A stretch of 64,000 nucleotides of DNA from NCBI RefSeq assembly GCF_000372365.1, contig NZ_AQUU01000014.1:1-64000 (forward strand). Direction: 5' to 3'. A program made the translations under genes and the position numbers. The notes below the pieces were generated by a model, which did no database searches, had not been told where the DNA came from, and saw only the letters and a program-made list of their open reading frames with translations. Positions 10,195 through 19,024 of the stretch are shown piece by piece (position 1 is the stretch's first letter; the number at the start of each line of letters is the position of its first letter). The DNA is from Aggregatibacter actinomycetemcomitans DSM 8324. GTDB lineage: Bacteria > Pseudomonadota > Gammaproteobacteria > Enterobacterales > Pasteurellaceae.

Positions 10195-11367
10195 ATGAAT
10201 AATCAAAAATATTACCGCATTGCGTTGTTATTCAACGCGAACAAAATCTATGACCGGGAAGTGGTTGAGGGTGTGGGGCAGTATTTGCAGGCATCGCAAT
10301 GTATGTGGGATATTTTTGTGGAAGATGAGTTTATTTATCATAAAGATACCATCAACAACCTGTCTATTGACGGCATCATCGCCGATTTCGATGATGCCGA
10401 AACCGTCGAGTTACTTAAAAATATATCGATTCCGCTCATTGCCGTGGGCGGCTCTTATCAAAATCCCGCGTTTTATCCCAATCTGCCTTACGTCGCCACC
10501 GATAATTATGCCTTGGTGGAAACCGCTTTTTTACATTTGAAACAAAAAGGCATTACCAGCTTTGCGTTTTATGGTTTGGAGACGGAAGAAACCAAGCATT
10601 GGGCAAATGAAAGAAAAGACGCGTTTCTTGCATTAATGCAGAAATATGAATTCCAAAGTGCGGTCTATTTAGGCGACAAAACTGACTCACAGAACTGGGC
10701 GCAGGAACAGGCGAAAGTCACCGACTGGCTTAAAACTTTGCCACCCCACACCGGCATTATCGCCGTCACCGACGCCCGCGCACGGCATATTCTGCAAGCC
10801 TGCGAAACCGCCGGCATTGCCGTGCCGGAGCAACTCTGCGTGATCGGCATTGATAACGAAGAACTGATTCAATATTTATCCCGTGTCTCCCTTTCTTCTG
10901 TGGCACAAGGCACGCGGGAAATCGGTTACCAGGCAGCGAAACTGCTGCACCGTTTATTAACTGGGCAAAAAGTCGCCGCCACACCGCTTCTGATCCCGCC
11001 GGTAAAAGTTATCGAACGCAGCTCCACCGATTACCGCTCCCTGCGCGACCCGCTGGTGATGCAAGCCATGCACTACATCCGCCACCGCGCCTGCCAAGGC
11101 ATTAAAGCGGAACAGGTGCTGGATTACCTGCGCACCTCCCGTTCCAATTTAGAAGCCCGTTTTAAAGCGGAAATGAACAAAACCATTCATCAGGTCATCC
11201 ACGAAGAAAAAATCACCCGCGCCAAACAGCTACTGCGTCGCAGCGATATTCCCATTCAGGAAATCTCCGACATTTGCGGCTACCCGTCACTACAATACTT
11301 TTACTCGGTATTCAAAAAAGAATTTAATCAAACCCCGAAAGAGTTTCGAAATCGTGAAGGGAAGTAA
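10195..11367 (+). CDS. xylR: xylose operon regulator, AraC C-terminal domain
   Basis: A transcriptional activator of 390 residues closely following E. coli XylR. The N-terminal LacI/periplasmic-type sugar-binding domain starts RIALLFNANKIYDREVVEG and includes GIIAVTDARARHILQACE and VIGIDNEELIQYLSRVSLSS. The C-terminal AraC double HTH includes YLRTSRSNLEARFKAEM and ISDICGYPSLQYFYSVFKKE. Start 10195 is chosen because AAGGGA lies upstream and the family begins here; an upstream ATG at 10156 lacks support. It should activate xylAB and xylFGH in response to D-xylose. A USS lies inside the gene near 10655. Confidence 0.95.
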   Translation: MNNQKYYRIALLFNANKIYDREVVEGVGQYLQASQCMWDIFVEDEFIYHKDTINNLSIDGIIADFDDAETVELLKNISIPLIAVGGSYQNPAFYPNLPYVATDNYALVETAFLHLKQKGITSFAFYGLETEETKHWANERKDAFLALMQKYEFQSAVYLGDKTDSQNWAQEQAKVTDWLKTLPPHTGIIAVTDARARHILQACETAGIAVPEQLCVIGIDNEELIQYLSRVSLSSVAQGTREIGYQAAKLLHRLLTGQKVAATPLLIPPVKVIERSSTDYRSLRDPLVMQAMHYIRHRACQGIKAEQVLDYLRTSRSNLEARFKAEMNKTIHQVIHEEKITRAKQLLRRSDIPIQEISDICGYPSLQYFYSVFKKEFNQTPKEFRNREGK

Positions 11368-11393
11368 AAACGCAGGGAAAAATCACCGCACTT

Positions 11394-12785
11394 TCACCCC
11401 TTCCGAAAATTCCCCTCACCATCCTCGCTTTTAAGATAACTCAAGACCCACAACAGGGCGATGCCGAAGAGGGCGGAGGTGAGGAAAGTGGCGCTGAAGG
11501 CGTGTTGCAGTTGTGTGCCGTTTTCGCCGATGAAGTGGCGGTAGAGGTCTAAGATGACGGAAGAGACGGCGATGCTGATACCAATCCCCACTTGTTGGAT
11601 GACGCTGAGATAAGTGGAACCGGTGCTGGCATTGTGGTCGTTTAAGTCGCTAATGGTGAGGGTGTTGACGGCGGTGAAAATAATCGACATGGAACAACCG
11701 TACCACGCCAGAATCAGCACCAACAGCCAAATCGGGCTTTGCTGATCTAAGAGGCTCATGGTGGCGATGGCGAAGGTCATGGAAAGTGCGGTCAAAATTA
11801 ACGTCGTTTTGTAGCCGAAGCGCGACAGAACTTTCCCTGCGAAGGATTTGGTCAACACCGAACTCACGGCGATCGGCGCGAGTAACCAACCGGCAGCATC
11901 GGCGCCATAATTAAACACCACCTGCAACATAAGCGGCATTAAAAATGGAATGCCGGAACCACTCAAGCGAATGAAGAGGTTGGCGACGATGCCTACCCGA
12001 AAGGTGCGAACCGCAAATATATTGAGCGACAATAAGGGATATTGTGCCCGTCGGGCATAAAAATAATAAATGGAAAAACAACCGATTCCGGCAGCCAGAA
12101 TCAAGGCGGTCATCCATTGGCTGACACGATCTTCGGACAACAAATCCAAACCGAGGGTCAAGCCTGCCAAGCCGCCGGCAAACAGTACGAAGCCCCGCCA
12201 ATCCAGTTTACCGATATTGCCCGTACTGTTCGGCATATGTCGTCCGGCAAACCAAACGCCGAGCAAACCGATAGGAATGTTAATCAAGAAAATCCAATGC
12301 CATGTGGCGTGCGTCACCAGCCAACCGCCCACAATCGGTCCCAGCACCGGACCGATAAGCCCTGCCATCGCCATGGCATTCCACGCAGCAACCAGCTGGG
12401 TTTTCGGCACGTTGCGAATAATTGCCAAACGCGCCACCGGCATCATCAGCGCGCCGCCCAGCCCCTGCAACACACGCGACCAAATCAGCGCATTCAATGA
12501 ATTGGATACCGCACAGGCGACGGAACCGAGTACAAAAGTCGTCATTGCCACCCGAAACACATTGAGCGTGCCGTATTTATCGGCGATCCATCCGGTGAGC
12601 GGAATAAACAGGGCAACGGTGAGGGAATAACTGATGATCGTCATTTGCATTTCCAGCGGCGATTCATGCAAATCGGCGGAAATGGCGGGTAGCGCGGTGT
12701 TCAAAATGGTAGCGTCAAGGGATTGCATAAACAATGCCATGGCGGCAATTAGGGCTAAATTACGGTAATGTTGACGCTCACTCAT
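11394..12785 (-). CDS. MFS transporter, DHA2 (14-span) drug-efflux type, MdtD-like
   Basis: A 463-residue inner-membrane transporter. The motif D1-type segment SLDATILNTALPAISADL, the motif A loop GWIADKYGTLNVFR and motif C-like GLIGPVLGPIVGGWL identify an H+-antiport drug efflux family member; the sequence resembles E. coli MdtD. The start at 12785 (MSERQHYRN) fits the family better than the upstream codon at 12851. It converges on xylR with only 26 bp between stops. Substrate unknown. A USS lies within the coding sequence at about 11786. Confidence 0.85.
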   Translation of the reverse strand: MSERQHYRNLALIAAMALFMQSLDATILNTALPAISADLHESPLEMQMTIISYSLTVALFIPLTGWIADKYGTLNVFRVAMTTFVLGSVACAVSNSLNALIWSRVLQGLGGALMMPVARLAIIRNVPKTQLVAAWNAMAMAGLIGPVLGPIVGGWLVTHATWHWIFLINIPIGLLGVWFAGRHMPNSTGNIGKLDWRGFVLFAGGLAGLTLGLDLLSEDRVSQWMTALILAAGIGCFSIYYFYARRAQYPLLSLNIFAVRTFRVGIVANLFIRLSGSGIPFLMPLMLQVVFNYGADAAGWLLAPIAVSSVLTKSFAGKVLSRFGYKTTLILTALSMTFAIATMSLLDQQSPIWLLVLILAWYGCSMSIIFTAVNTLTISDLNDHNASTGSTYLSVIQQVGIGISIAVSSVILDLYRHFIGENGTQLQHAFSATFLTSALFGIALLWVLSYLKSEDGEGNFRKG

Positions 12786-13136
12786 CTGATTTTCTCGTTC
12801 TGCGGAGGCAAAAAACACCGTTATTTTCCGCCGCACTTTTGCGCCCTCCATGATAAGGAAAGCATCGTTGATTAATTTTGCCCGTATTCTACATGATTCG
12901 CGCCTATTGCATGCAATTTTAATCCGATTTTATTGTACCAACGACAAATCGGACGATTGTTTTTTTCACACAACGGCATTGCGGACACACTAAAGTGCGG
13001 TGCTTTTTCTTTATGTTTTTTATAAAAATGTGATCCTGATCACATAAAATCTACTAAAAAGCACCGAGCTTAAACGAATGAGTTGTCGGTTTTTAGGTAG
13101 AATGGTAAACGATACAACTATCTTTAAGGAGACCAA
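12786..13136. other. 351-bp divergent intergenic region, MFS gene and manX
   Basis: Contains two USS copies (near 12834 and 12992), the CRP palindrome described separately, and a candidate manX -10 TAGAAT at 13098-13103 without a good -35 box, as expected for an activator-dependent promoter. No additional gene is apparent. Confidence 0.6.
13027..13046 (+). promoter_or_regulatory. near-perfect CRP site upstream of manXYZ
   Basis: TGTGATCCTGATCACA is a full palindrome (TGTGA-N6-TCACA, 13029-13044) flanked by A/T bases, very near the CRP consensus. Its centre is about 73 bp upstream of the start predicted from TAGAAT at 13098-13103, a usual class I activation distance. It implies cAMP-CRP control of the mannose PTS. 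Confidence 0.85.
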
Positions 13137-14135
13137 ATGACCATTGCTATTATTATCGCAACACATGGGGTCGCGGCGGAGCAGCTGTTAAAAACCACAG
13201 AAATGCTCATCGGCGAACAGGAAAATGTGGCGACCATTGATTTTGTGCCCGGTGAAAACGCCGAGACCATCATGGAAAAATATCAGGCGAAACTCAGCGG
13301 CGATCTTGCCCATTGCGACAAAGTGCTGTTTTTGGTGGATACCTGGGGCGGCAGTCCGTTTAATGCGGCAAACCGCGTGTCGGAAGGCAAGGACAACATG
13401 GATATCGTCACCGGTGTGAACGTGCCAATGTTGGTGGAAACCTTCATGGCGCGAGATGACGGTCCAAGTTTGGATGAATTGGTGGCAATCGCCTTAGAAA
13501 CCGGCCGTACCGGCGTACGTGCGCTGCGTTATCAGGAGCCGGAAACCGAACCGACCGCGCCAACATCCGAGGTTCCAGCACAACCCGCCGCATCACAAGC
13601 GGAACCGCAACCGGCGGTGGTCACACCGAATCAGGAAGGGCATTTGGAAATCGGTTTGGCGCGTATTGACGACCGATTGATTCACGGGCAAGTGGCAACC
13701 CGTTGGACGAAAGAAAGCCGTGTATCGCGCATTGCGGTGGTGAGCGACGAAGTGGCGAAAGACACCGTGCGCGCGACCATGCTAAAAAGCGTTGCACCGC
13801 CCGGGGTCACCGCCCACGTGGTAAACGTGGATAAAATGGTGCGGGTTTACAACAACCCTGAATATGCCGGCGAACGCATGATGTTGCTGTTTACCAATCC
13901 GACGGACGTATTGCGTCTTTCCGATGCGGGCGTTGATTTTAAATCCATCAATGTGGGTGGCATGGCGTATCGCGATGGTAAAAAAATGATTACCAATGCG
14001 GTATCCGTGGACGACAAAGATATTGCCGCCTTCAAAGCCCTTGATGCCAAAGGCATTGAGCTGGACGTGCGTAAAGTTTCAAATGACAACCGCCAGTACA
14101 TGATGGATTTATTGAAGAAAAATAACTTACTTTAA
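13137..14135 (+). CDS. manX: mannose-family PTS, IIAB component
   Basis: A 332-residue cytoplasmic phosphotransfer protein. The IIA domain has the phosphorylated His10 in ATHG and VDTWGGSP around residue 68. An Ala/Pro/Glu-rich linker spans about 134-166. The IIB domain then begins near LARIDDRLIHGQV with phosphorylated His183. It passes phosphate from HPr to the sugar entering through ManYZ. AAGGAG precedes the ATG. First gene of manXYZ, under the CRP palindrome. Confidence 0.96.
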   Translation: MTIAIIIATHGVAAEQLLKTTEMLIGEQENVATIDFVPGENAETIMEKYQAKLSGDLAHCDKVLFLVDTWGGSPFNAANRVSEGKDNMDIVTGVNVPMLVETFMARDDGPSLDELVAIALETGRTGVRALRYQEPETEPTAPTSEVPAQPAASQAEPQPAVVTPNQEGHLEIGLARIDDRLIHGQVATRWTKESRVSRIAVVSDEVAKDTVRATMLKSVAPPGVTAHVVNVDKMVRVYNNPEYAGERMMLLFTNPTDVLRLSDAGVDFKSINVGGMAYRDGKKMITNAVSVDDKDIAAFKALDAKGIELDVRKVSNDNRQYMMDLLKKNNLL

Positions 14136-14140
14136 AGGAA

Positions 14141-14950
14141 ATGATTATGGAAATTACCACTTTACAAATTATTCTGGTGTTTCTGGTCGCCTGTATTTGC
14201 GGCGCAGGATCGATTCTTGACGAATGGCAAACCCAACGCCCGTTAATTGCCTGTACCTTAATCGGCTTAGTGTTGGGCGATATTCAAACCGGTATCATTA
14301 TCGGCGGGACCTTGGAATTATTGGCGTTAGGCTGGATGAATATAGGCGCGGCCGTGGCACCTGATGCGGCACTGGCCTCCGTGATTTCAACCATTTTGGT
14401 TATCGTCGGTAAACAAGAAATCTCTACCGGAATTGCGGTGGCGATTCCGCTTGCCGCCGCCGGTCAGGTGTTGACCTATATCGTGCGCGCCATCACCGTG
14501 GGTTTCCAACATGCCGCGGATAAATCAGTGGAAGACGGCAACCTAACGCGTTTAGACTGGTTACATTGCAGTGCGCTAATGTTACAAGCCATGCGGATCG
14601 CCATTCCGGCGCTGATCGTCGCCTTAACCGCCGGTACTGATGAGGTACAAAGCATGCTGAACGCCATTCCTGACGTAGTGACAACCGGGCTTAAAATCGC
14701 CGGTGGCTTCATCGCTGTGGTCGGTTATGCCATGGTAATCAACATGATGCGTGCAGGGCATTTAATGCCATTCTTCTATGCGGGCTTTGTCATCGCCGCT
14801 TATACCGAATTCAATCTGGTTGCCCTCGGTGTGTTAGGCATCGTGATGGCGGTGTTATATATTCAAATGCACCCGAAATATAACCAAAGCAAGCAAGTGG
14901 TGCAGGTAACAACTGCCGCCGGCAATGACTTGGACAATAGACTGGATTAA
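14141..14950 (+). CDS. manY: mannose-family PTS, IIC membrane component
   Basis: A 269-residue inner-membrane IIC (EII-Sor/Man) subunit with several hydrophobic spans. Recognisable are GSILDEWQTQRPLIACTLIG near the N-terminus, GGTLELLALGWMNIGAAVAPD and the conserved AAGQVLTYIVR. With ManZ it forms the sugar channel, probably for mannose, glucose and amino sugars. It starts 5 bp after manX with AAGGAA as ribosome site. Confidence 0.95.
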   Translation: MIMEITTLQIILVFLVACICGAGSILDEWQTQRPLIACTLIGLVLGDIQTGIIIGGTLELLALGWMNIGAAVAPDAALASVISTILVIVGKQEISTGIAVAIPLAAAGQVLTYIVRAITVGFQHAADKSVEDGNLTRLDWLHCSALMLQAMRIAIPALIVALTAGTDEVQSMLNAIPDVVTTGLKIAGGFIAVVGYAMVINMMRAGHLMPFFYAGFVIAAYTEFNLVALGVLGIVMAVLYIQMHPKYNQSKQVVQVTTAAGNDLDNRLD

Positions 14951-14965
14951 TGAAGGAGCGATAAC

Positions 14966-15802
14966 ATGACAACCGAAGTCAGAAAAGTAACAAAAAGTGA
15001 TTTGAACGCCGTCGTAATGCGCTCCAACCTGTTCCAAGGGTCATGGAACTTCGAACGTATGCAGGCGTTGGGCTTTGCCTATTCCATGGTACCGGTAATC
15101 AAACGGTTATACCCAGTACAGGATTCCCAAGAGCGCAAAGACGCCATTAAACGCCACCTGGAATTTTTCAACACCCAGCCTTTCGTCGGCGCACCCGTAT
15201 TAGGCGTGGCAATTGCCATGGAAGAACAACGTGCCAACGGCAAACCGGTGGAAGATGCCGCCATCAACGGGATTAAAGTGGGTCTCATGGGACCGCTTGC
15301 CGGCGTGGGCGACCCGATTTATTGGGGGACCGCGCGTCCGGTCTTCGCTGCACTCGGCGCAGGCTTAGCGTTAAACGGCAGCATTTTAGGTCCGATTCTG
15401 TTCTTCGTTTTATTTAACCTCGTGCGTCTCGCCACCCGTTACTACGGCGTAATTTACGGCTACCGCAAAGGGCTGGACGTGGTCAGCGACATGAGTGGCG
15501 GCTTATTGCAAAAACTTACCGAAGGCGCATCAATCCTCGGTTTGTTCATCATGGGCGCCCTAGTGCAAAAATGGACCAGCATTAATGTACCGTTAGTAGT
15601 TTCCACCATCAAAAAACAAAACGGCACCGTTGAAGTCACCACCGTACAAAGCATCTTGGACAGTCTCATGCCAGGCTTACTGGCGCTACTGCTCACCTTC
15701 GCCTGTATGTGGCTGCTGCGCAATCGGGTAAACGCCCTGTGGATCATCGTTGGCTTCTTCGTCATCGGCATCTTCGGCGCCTGGACGGGCACCCTCGCGT
15801 AA
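14966..15802 (+). CDS. manZ: mannose-family PTS, IID membrane component
   Basis: A 278-residue IID subunit. The hydrophilic N-terminal two-thirds contain FQGSWNFERMQALGFAYSM, HLEFFNTQPFVGAPVLGV and the family hallmark GLMGPLAGVGDPIYWGTARP; hydrophobic spans follow toward the C-terminus. Partner of ManY. It starts 15 bp after manY (GAAGGAG site) and closes the operon. After it come two opposed USS copies (15881 and 15934). Confidence 0.95.
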   Translation: MTTEVRKVTKSDLNAVVMRSNLFQGSWNFERMQALGFAYSMVPVIKRLYPVQDSQERKDAIKRHLEFFNTQPFVGAPVLGVAIAMEEQRANGKPVEDAAINGIKVGLMGPLAGVGDPIYWGTARPVFAALGAGLALNGSILGPILFFVLFNLVRLATRYYGVIYGYRKGLDVVSDMSGGLLQKLTEGASILGLFIMGALVQKWTSINVPLVVSTIKKQNGTVEVTTVQSILDSLMPGLLALLLTFACMWLLRNRVNALWIIVGFFVIGIFGAWTGTLA

Positions 15803-15982
15803 TTGACCACCACATCAAGAAAAGCACAGAATCCGCGCCGAATCTGTTGGATAACGCGTGGATTTTTATTCGATACAAGAAAAGTGCGGTGGTTTTTTCC
15901 GGTGTTTTTCACATTGAAAAACGTTCTGAAAATTGACCGCACTTTATCATCATTTCCTTCAACTCGAACGAGGGTTTTATTG

Positions 15983-17587
15983 CTATTTCCCCCCAAGCCT
16001 CAACACCCGCAACCGCTCCCCAATCTCCCGTCCCAATTCGGCAGACTCCGCAAAAAGCCGGTCTAAATCCGCTGAAAACCCCGCCATTTTCTGCTCGAAT
16101 TCATCGGCGGAAATATCCACATAATCAATCTTCACCTCGAAATACTGCCCTGCCGAGAGGCTGTAGTTTTTCGCTTGGATTTCATCGTAGCCGACCACCA
16201 CGCTGAAATTTTCCACCACCTGTTTGTCCGTAAACGTTTGGCAGATTTTTTGCTCTTCCTCGCGGGAAAGTACGGTTTTTTGGTTTTTGCCGTCTTTGAT
16301 TTTTTCGCCCAAACCAGACGCGTCGATTAATACCACTTGGTCTTTATTAGCTTTGTCAATAAACAGGATGGAAACATTGGTTCCCGTGGTGGCGAAAATA
16401 TTGGAAGGCATAGACACCACGCCGGCGAGCATTTTATTTTCCACCAGATATTCGCGGATTTTTCTGTCTATGCCCGATTGAGCGGTGATAAAGCCCGTCG
16501 GCAACACAATCGACGCCTTGCCGTTTTCTTTCAGGCTGAACAGGATATGCTGGATAAAAAGCTGGTAGATTTCCATCTTATCCTTGTCTTTCGCCTTGAT
16601 TTTCGGAATCCCCGCAAAAAAGCGTTCGCGGTTTTCCGCGCTGTCCAATTGGTCGCGGAAATCGCTGAAATCCAACTTAAACGGCGGATTGGACACGATG
16701 AAATCGAATTTTTTCAGACGACCTACTTTATCCTTATGGTAAGGCGACAAAATCGTATTGCCCTGAATCACATTATTCAAAGAATGCACCAGATTGTTCA
16801 GAACCAGGTTCAAGCGCAACAGGTTGGACGATTTTTGCGAAATATCCTGCGTATAAATCATACATTTGTCTTCGCCGATGGCGTGCGCCACATTCATCAG
16901 CAGCGTTCCCGAACCTGCCGACGGGTCGTACACGTCCACACTGCGGATTTGTCCGCGCACATCTTGAGGCACCAAAATATCCGCCATAATCCGCGCCACC
17001 GCGTGCGGCGTGTAGTATTCGGCGTATTTTCCGCCCGAATTGCTGTTGTAGTCCTTAATCAGGTATTCGAAAATCGTCGCGAAAAAATCGAATTTTTGGG
17101 CAAACACCGCCTCGAAGCTGAAATCCGCCAATTTGGAAATCAGCGCGCGGCAGAAATCGTCGCGGCGGTTTTCATCAGCGATATATTGGCTGATACGCTC
17201 GAACAACACGATTTTCGCCCCGCCCTCGGTTTTCACCGCGAACACTTCGGCATTATGCGCGGCAATGTCTATCAGCGTATCGTCGAACAATTTGGCAAAA
17301 TCCGCATCGTTTTGCCTTTGCGACAGATAGCGGATGGAATGCTCCGGCTTCAATACCGCCGTTTTGCTCTGAATCTCCATATCGACAAATTCCATCGGCT
17401 CGCCGGGCTTTTCTTCAAGGATTTTTTTGACTTCGAAATCATATTTGTCGTTTAAGAATTTATACAGAAAAGCCTGACTGATGATTTTGAACTCATTGCC
17501 GTCGTTGCCCAAGCCGTAGTGGGCGCAGATGGTTTTCAGGCTGTCAATCAGGGTTTTGGTTTGTTCGGTGAAATACAGTTCGGTCAT
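15983..17587 (-). CDS. hsdM: type I restriction-modification, N6-adenine methyltransferase subunit
   Basis: A 534-residue HsdM. An N-terminal helical HsdM domain covers about 1-130. The SAM-binding motif DPSAGSGTLL is at 221-230 and the catalytic NPPF at 300-303. The reading frame is intact. HsdM methylates only with the specificity subunit, whose gene next door is frameshifted, so modification may be lost or altered. An exact 12-base Neisseria-type uptake sequence lies within it (16713-16724). Last gene of hsdR-rhuM-hsdS-hsdM. Confidence 0.95.
   Translation of the reverse strand: MTELYFTEQTKTLIDSLKTICAHYGLGNDGNEFKIISQAFLYKFLNDKYDFEVKKILEEKPGEPMEFVDMEIQSKTAVLKPEHSIRYLSQRQNDADFAKLFDDTLIDIAAHNAEVFAVKTEGGAKIVLFERISQYIADENRRDDFCRALISKLADFSFEAVFAQKFDFFATIFEYLIKDYNSNSGGKYAEYYTPHAVARIMADILVPQDVRGQIRSVDVYDPSAGSGTLLMNVAHAIGEDKCMIYTQDISQKSSNLLRLNLVLNNLVHSLNNVIQGNTILSPYHKDKVGRLKKFDFIVSNPPFKLDFSDFRDQLDSAENRERFFAGIPKIKAKDKDKMEIYQLFIQHILFSLKENGKASIVLPTGFITAQSGIDRKIREYLVENKMLAGVVSMPSNIFATTGTNVSILFIDKANKDQVVLIDASGLGEKIKDGKNQKTVLSREEEQKICQTFTDKQVVENFSVVVGYDEIQAKNYSLSAGQYFEVKIDYVDISADEFEQKMAGFSADLDRLFAESAELGREIGERLRVLRLGGK
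16713..16724 (-). repeat. Neisseria-type DNA uptake sequence inside hsdM
   Basis: The minus strand reads AGGTCGTCTGAA, the dialect I recall for the Neisseria mucosa group (AG-mucDUS). It is not a Pasteurellaceae USS. One of three exact copies within 16.7-22.4 kb. Confidence 0.8.
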
Positions 17588-17663
17588 TTTTTGTCTCGTT
17601 TGTTTTTTATTTCGGTTTTAGTTTCACGTGGCAGACTGAAAAGCGCGGTCGGATTTGGAAGCC

Positions 17664-17691
17664 GTAGGTCGGGCATTTATGCCCGACCTAC
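17664..17691. repeat. perfect 13-bp inverted repeat between hsdM and hsdS
   Basis: GTAGGTCGGGCAT (17664-17676), two T, then ATGCCCGACCTAC (17679-17691). Its right arm runs 4 bp into the hsdS reading frame's 3' end. This GC-rich hairpin resembles short intergenic repeats I associate with Neisseria genomes. It lacks a T-run, so intrinsic termination is doubtful. Confidence 0.75.
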
Positions 17692-18816
17692 TCTTCCGCC
17701 ACGGCTACCTGCCCATTCATCAGCATGGGCAGCAGGAAATCGCGTAGTTGGGTCAGCTGGTGGTTTTGTTTTTCGCTATTTACAATCTTTAAATTCCAAT
17801 TTTCTACAAACTCACTAAATCTCTTTAAAAGGAAATCAGGCGGTACAATTATTTTTAATCCTTCAATATCTTTTGGATACATGGGGCTGCGCCGATCCTC
17901 TAGCTTGTTGGTAAATAAAATCTTGAACAATTCTTAAAAAGTTTAATATATATAATGTGCTGCCAATAACACTATTTGTAATAGTTGTACAATCGCAGAC
18001 AAAAATCGGTTCTCTCCAAAAATTAACAAAACCTGCGTTTGCACCCGAAGCACTAATTGTAATGGTATTCTTTGGACGATTAGCTACATCGTGATAATAA
18101 GAGAAATCCAATCCTGCCGAAATCACTTTAATATCTCCATTGGTATTAGCAGTTTTTTCTGTAATTAAAGTCCCTTTTTTAATTTCAGCCCAATCTCCCA
18201 AACTCTTCACTTCCCACCCCTTCGGAATTTCTCGTTTCAGAGTTTCGTCAAACACCATTTCGCCGCCGGAGGATTTGTAGGGTTTGCCGTTTGCGTCGGG
18301 GAAGTCGAACTGCACGAACCAGTAGTCGTACAGGGTTTTCGCCATCTCTTCCAAGCGCGCGTTGATTTGTTTGTTCAGGGCGATTTTTTTATCCAAGGCA
18401 GAGAGAACGGCGGCGATGGATTGTTGGGTTTTGAGGTTGGTGAACGCTCTGATTTTTAACGGATGCAGATGATTTCGGTTCATGGTTGGAACACCAGAAC
18501 CAGTTTTATATTCATTTAATTTTAAATTTTTCAATAGGTAATAAATATATTGGACGTTATTTCCCTTAAAATCTTTTACATACAATGCTGTATTATGCGG
18601 AAAAAAGTTTTTTGTTATTAAATGTGGAATACCGACTGTTCCACTTCTCCCAATCGTAATTCCAGGCGCTTTAACTTTATATTCATTGTGATAACCCAAA
18701 ATTCCGTTGGAAGATTGAACAGGATATTCGCCTTTTACAAAAGCATCTTTTGGTAAATCATATCCACGTTGGAACTCTACCAAATCACCTAAAATACAAT
18801 CTTGTAATTCATTCAT
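17688..18816 (-). pseudogene. hsdS: type I restriction specificity subunit, frameshifted
   Basis: HsdS recognises the DNA target through two TRDs. From 18816 the frame encodes TRD1 (VEFQRGYDLPKDAF..., GITIGRSGTVGIPH), the central conserved helix LSALDKKIALNKQINARLEE, and most of TRD2, then ends SAQPHVSKRY at 17863. The last conserved segment continues in another frame as YPKDIEGLKIIVP to LRDFLLPMLMNGQVAVAEE at 17688. Restoring two bases (a lost TA in GTATAT near 17877-17883) rejoins them into 376 residues. The truncated protein would lack the second C-terminal conserved helix needed to bind HsdM. Confidence 0.9.
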
Positions 18817-18837
18817 AAAATTTTATTTCTCTTCAAA

Positions 18838-19000
18838 GATCATCTGAAAATATTCTCAATATCCGACCGTACTTTTTCAGTCAATCGTAAGGTGTGCTTT
18901 TAGCCACCATCTGAAACCGTCGTTGTTTATCGGTGGGCAGGAATGCCCACCCTACAATAAAGGTCGTTTGAAAAACATTTCAAAATCCGACCGCACTTTT
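18838..19000. repeat. hsdS-rhuM spacer: mixed Neisseria-type and Haemophilus-type uptake motifs plus hairpin
   Basis: AGATCATCTGAA at 18838 and AGGTCGTTTGAA at 18961 are degenerate forms of the 12-mer AGGTCGTCTGAA. A hairpin GGTGGGCA-GGAA-TGCCCACC (18932-18951) resembles a common Neisseria intergenic repeat. Within the same 200 bp there is a degenerate USS (GACCGTACTTTTT near 18866) and an exact one (GACCGCACTTTTT near 18989). No gene is seen here. Confidence 0.6.
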
Positions 19001-19024
19001 TCAAGTAGCCTACATTGATGCCTG

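Noticed and set aside
12042-12630. Two overlapping plus-strand frames opposite the MFS gene
   Set aside because: Low-complexity Pro/Ser/Gln composition; the opposite frame is a convincing 14-span transporter.
16337-17455. 372-codon plus-strand open frame opposite hsdM
   Set aside because: His/Arg-rich composition without motifs; a mirror of the intact HsdM frame.
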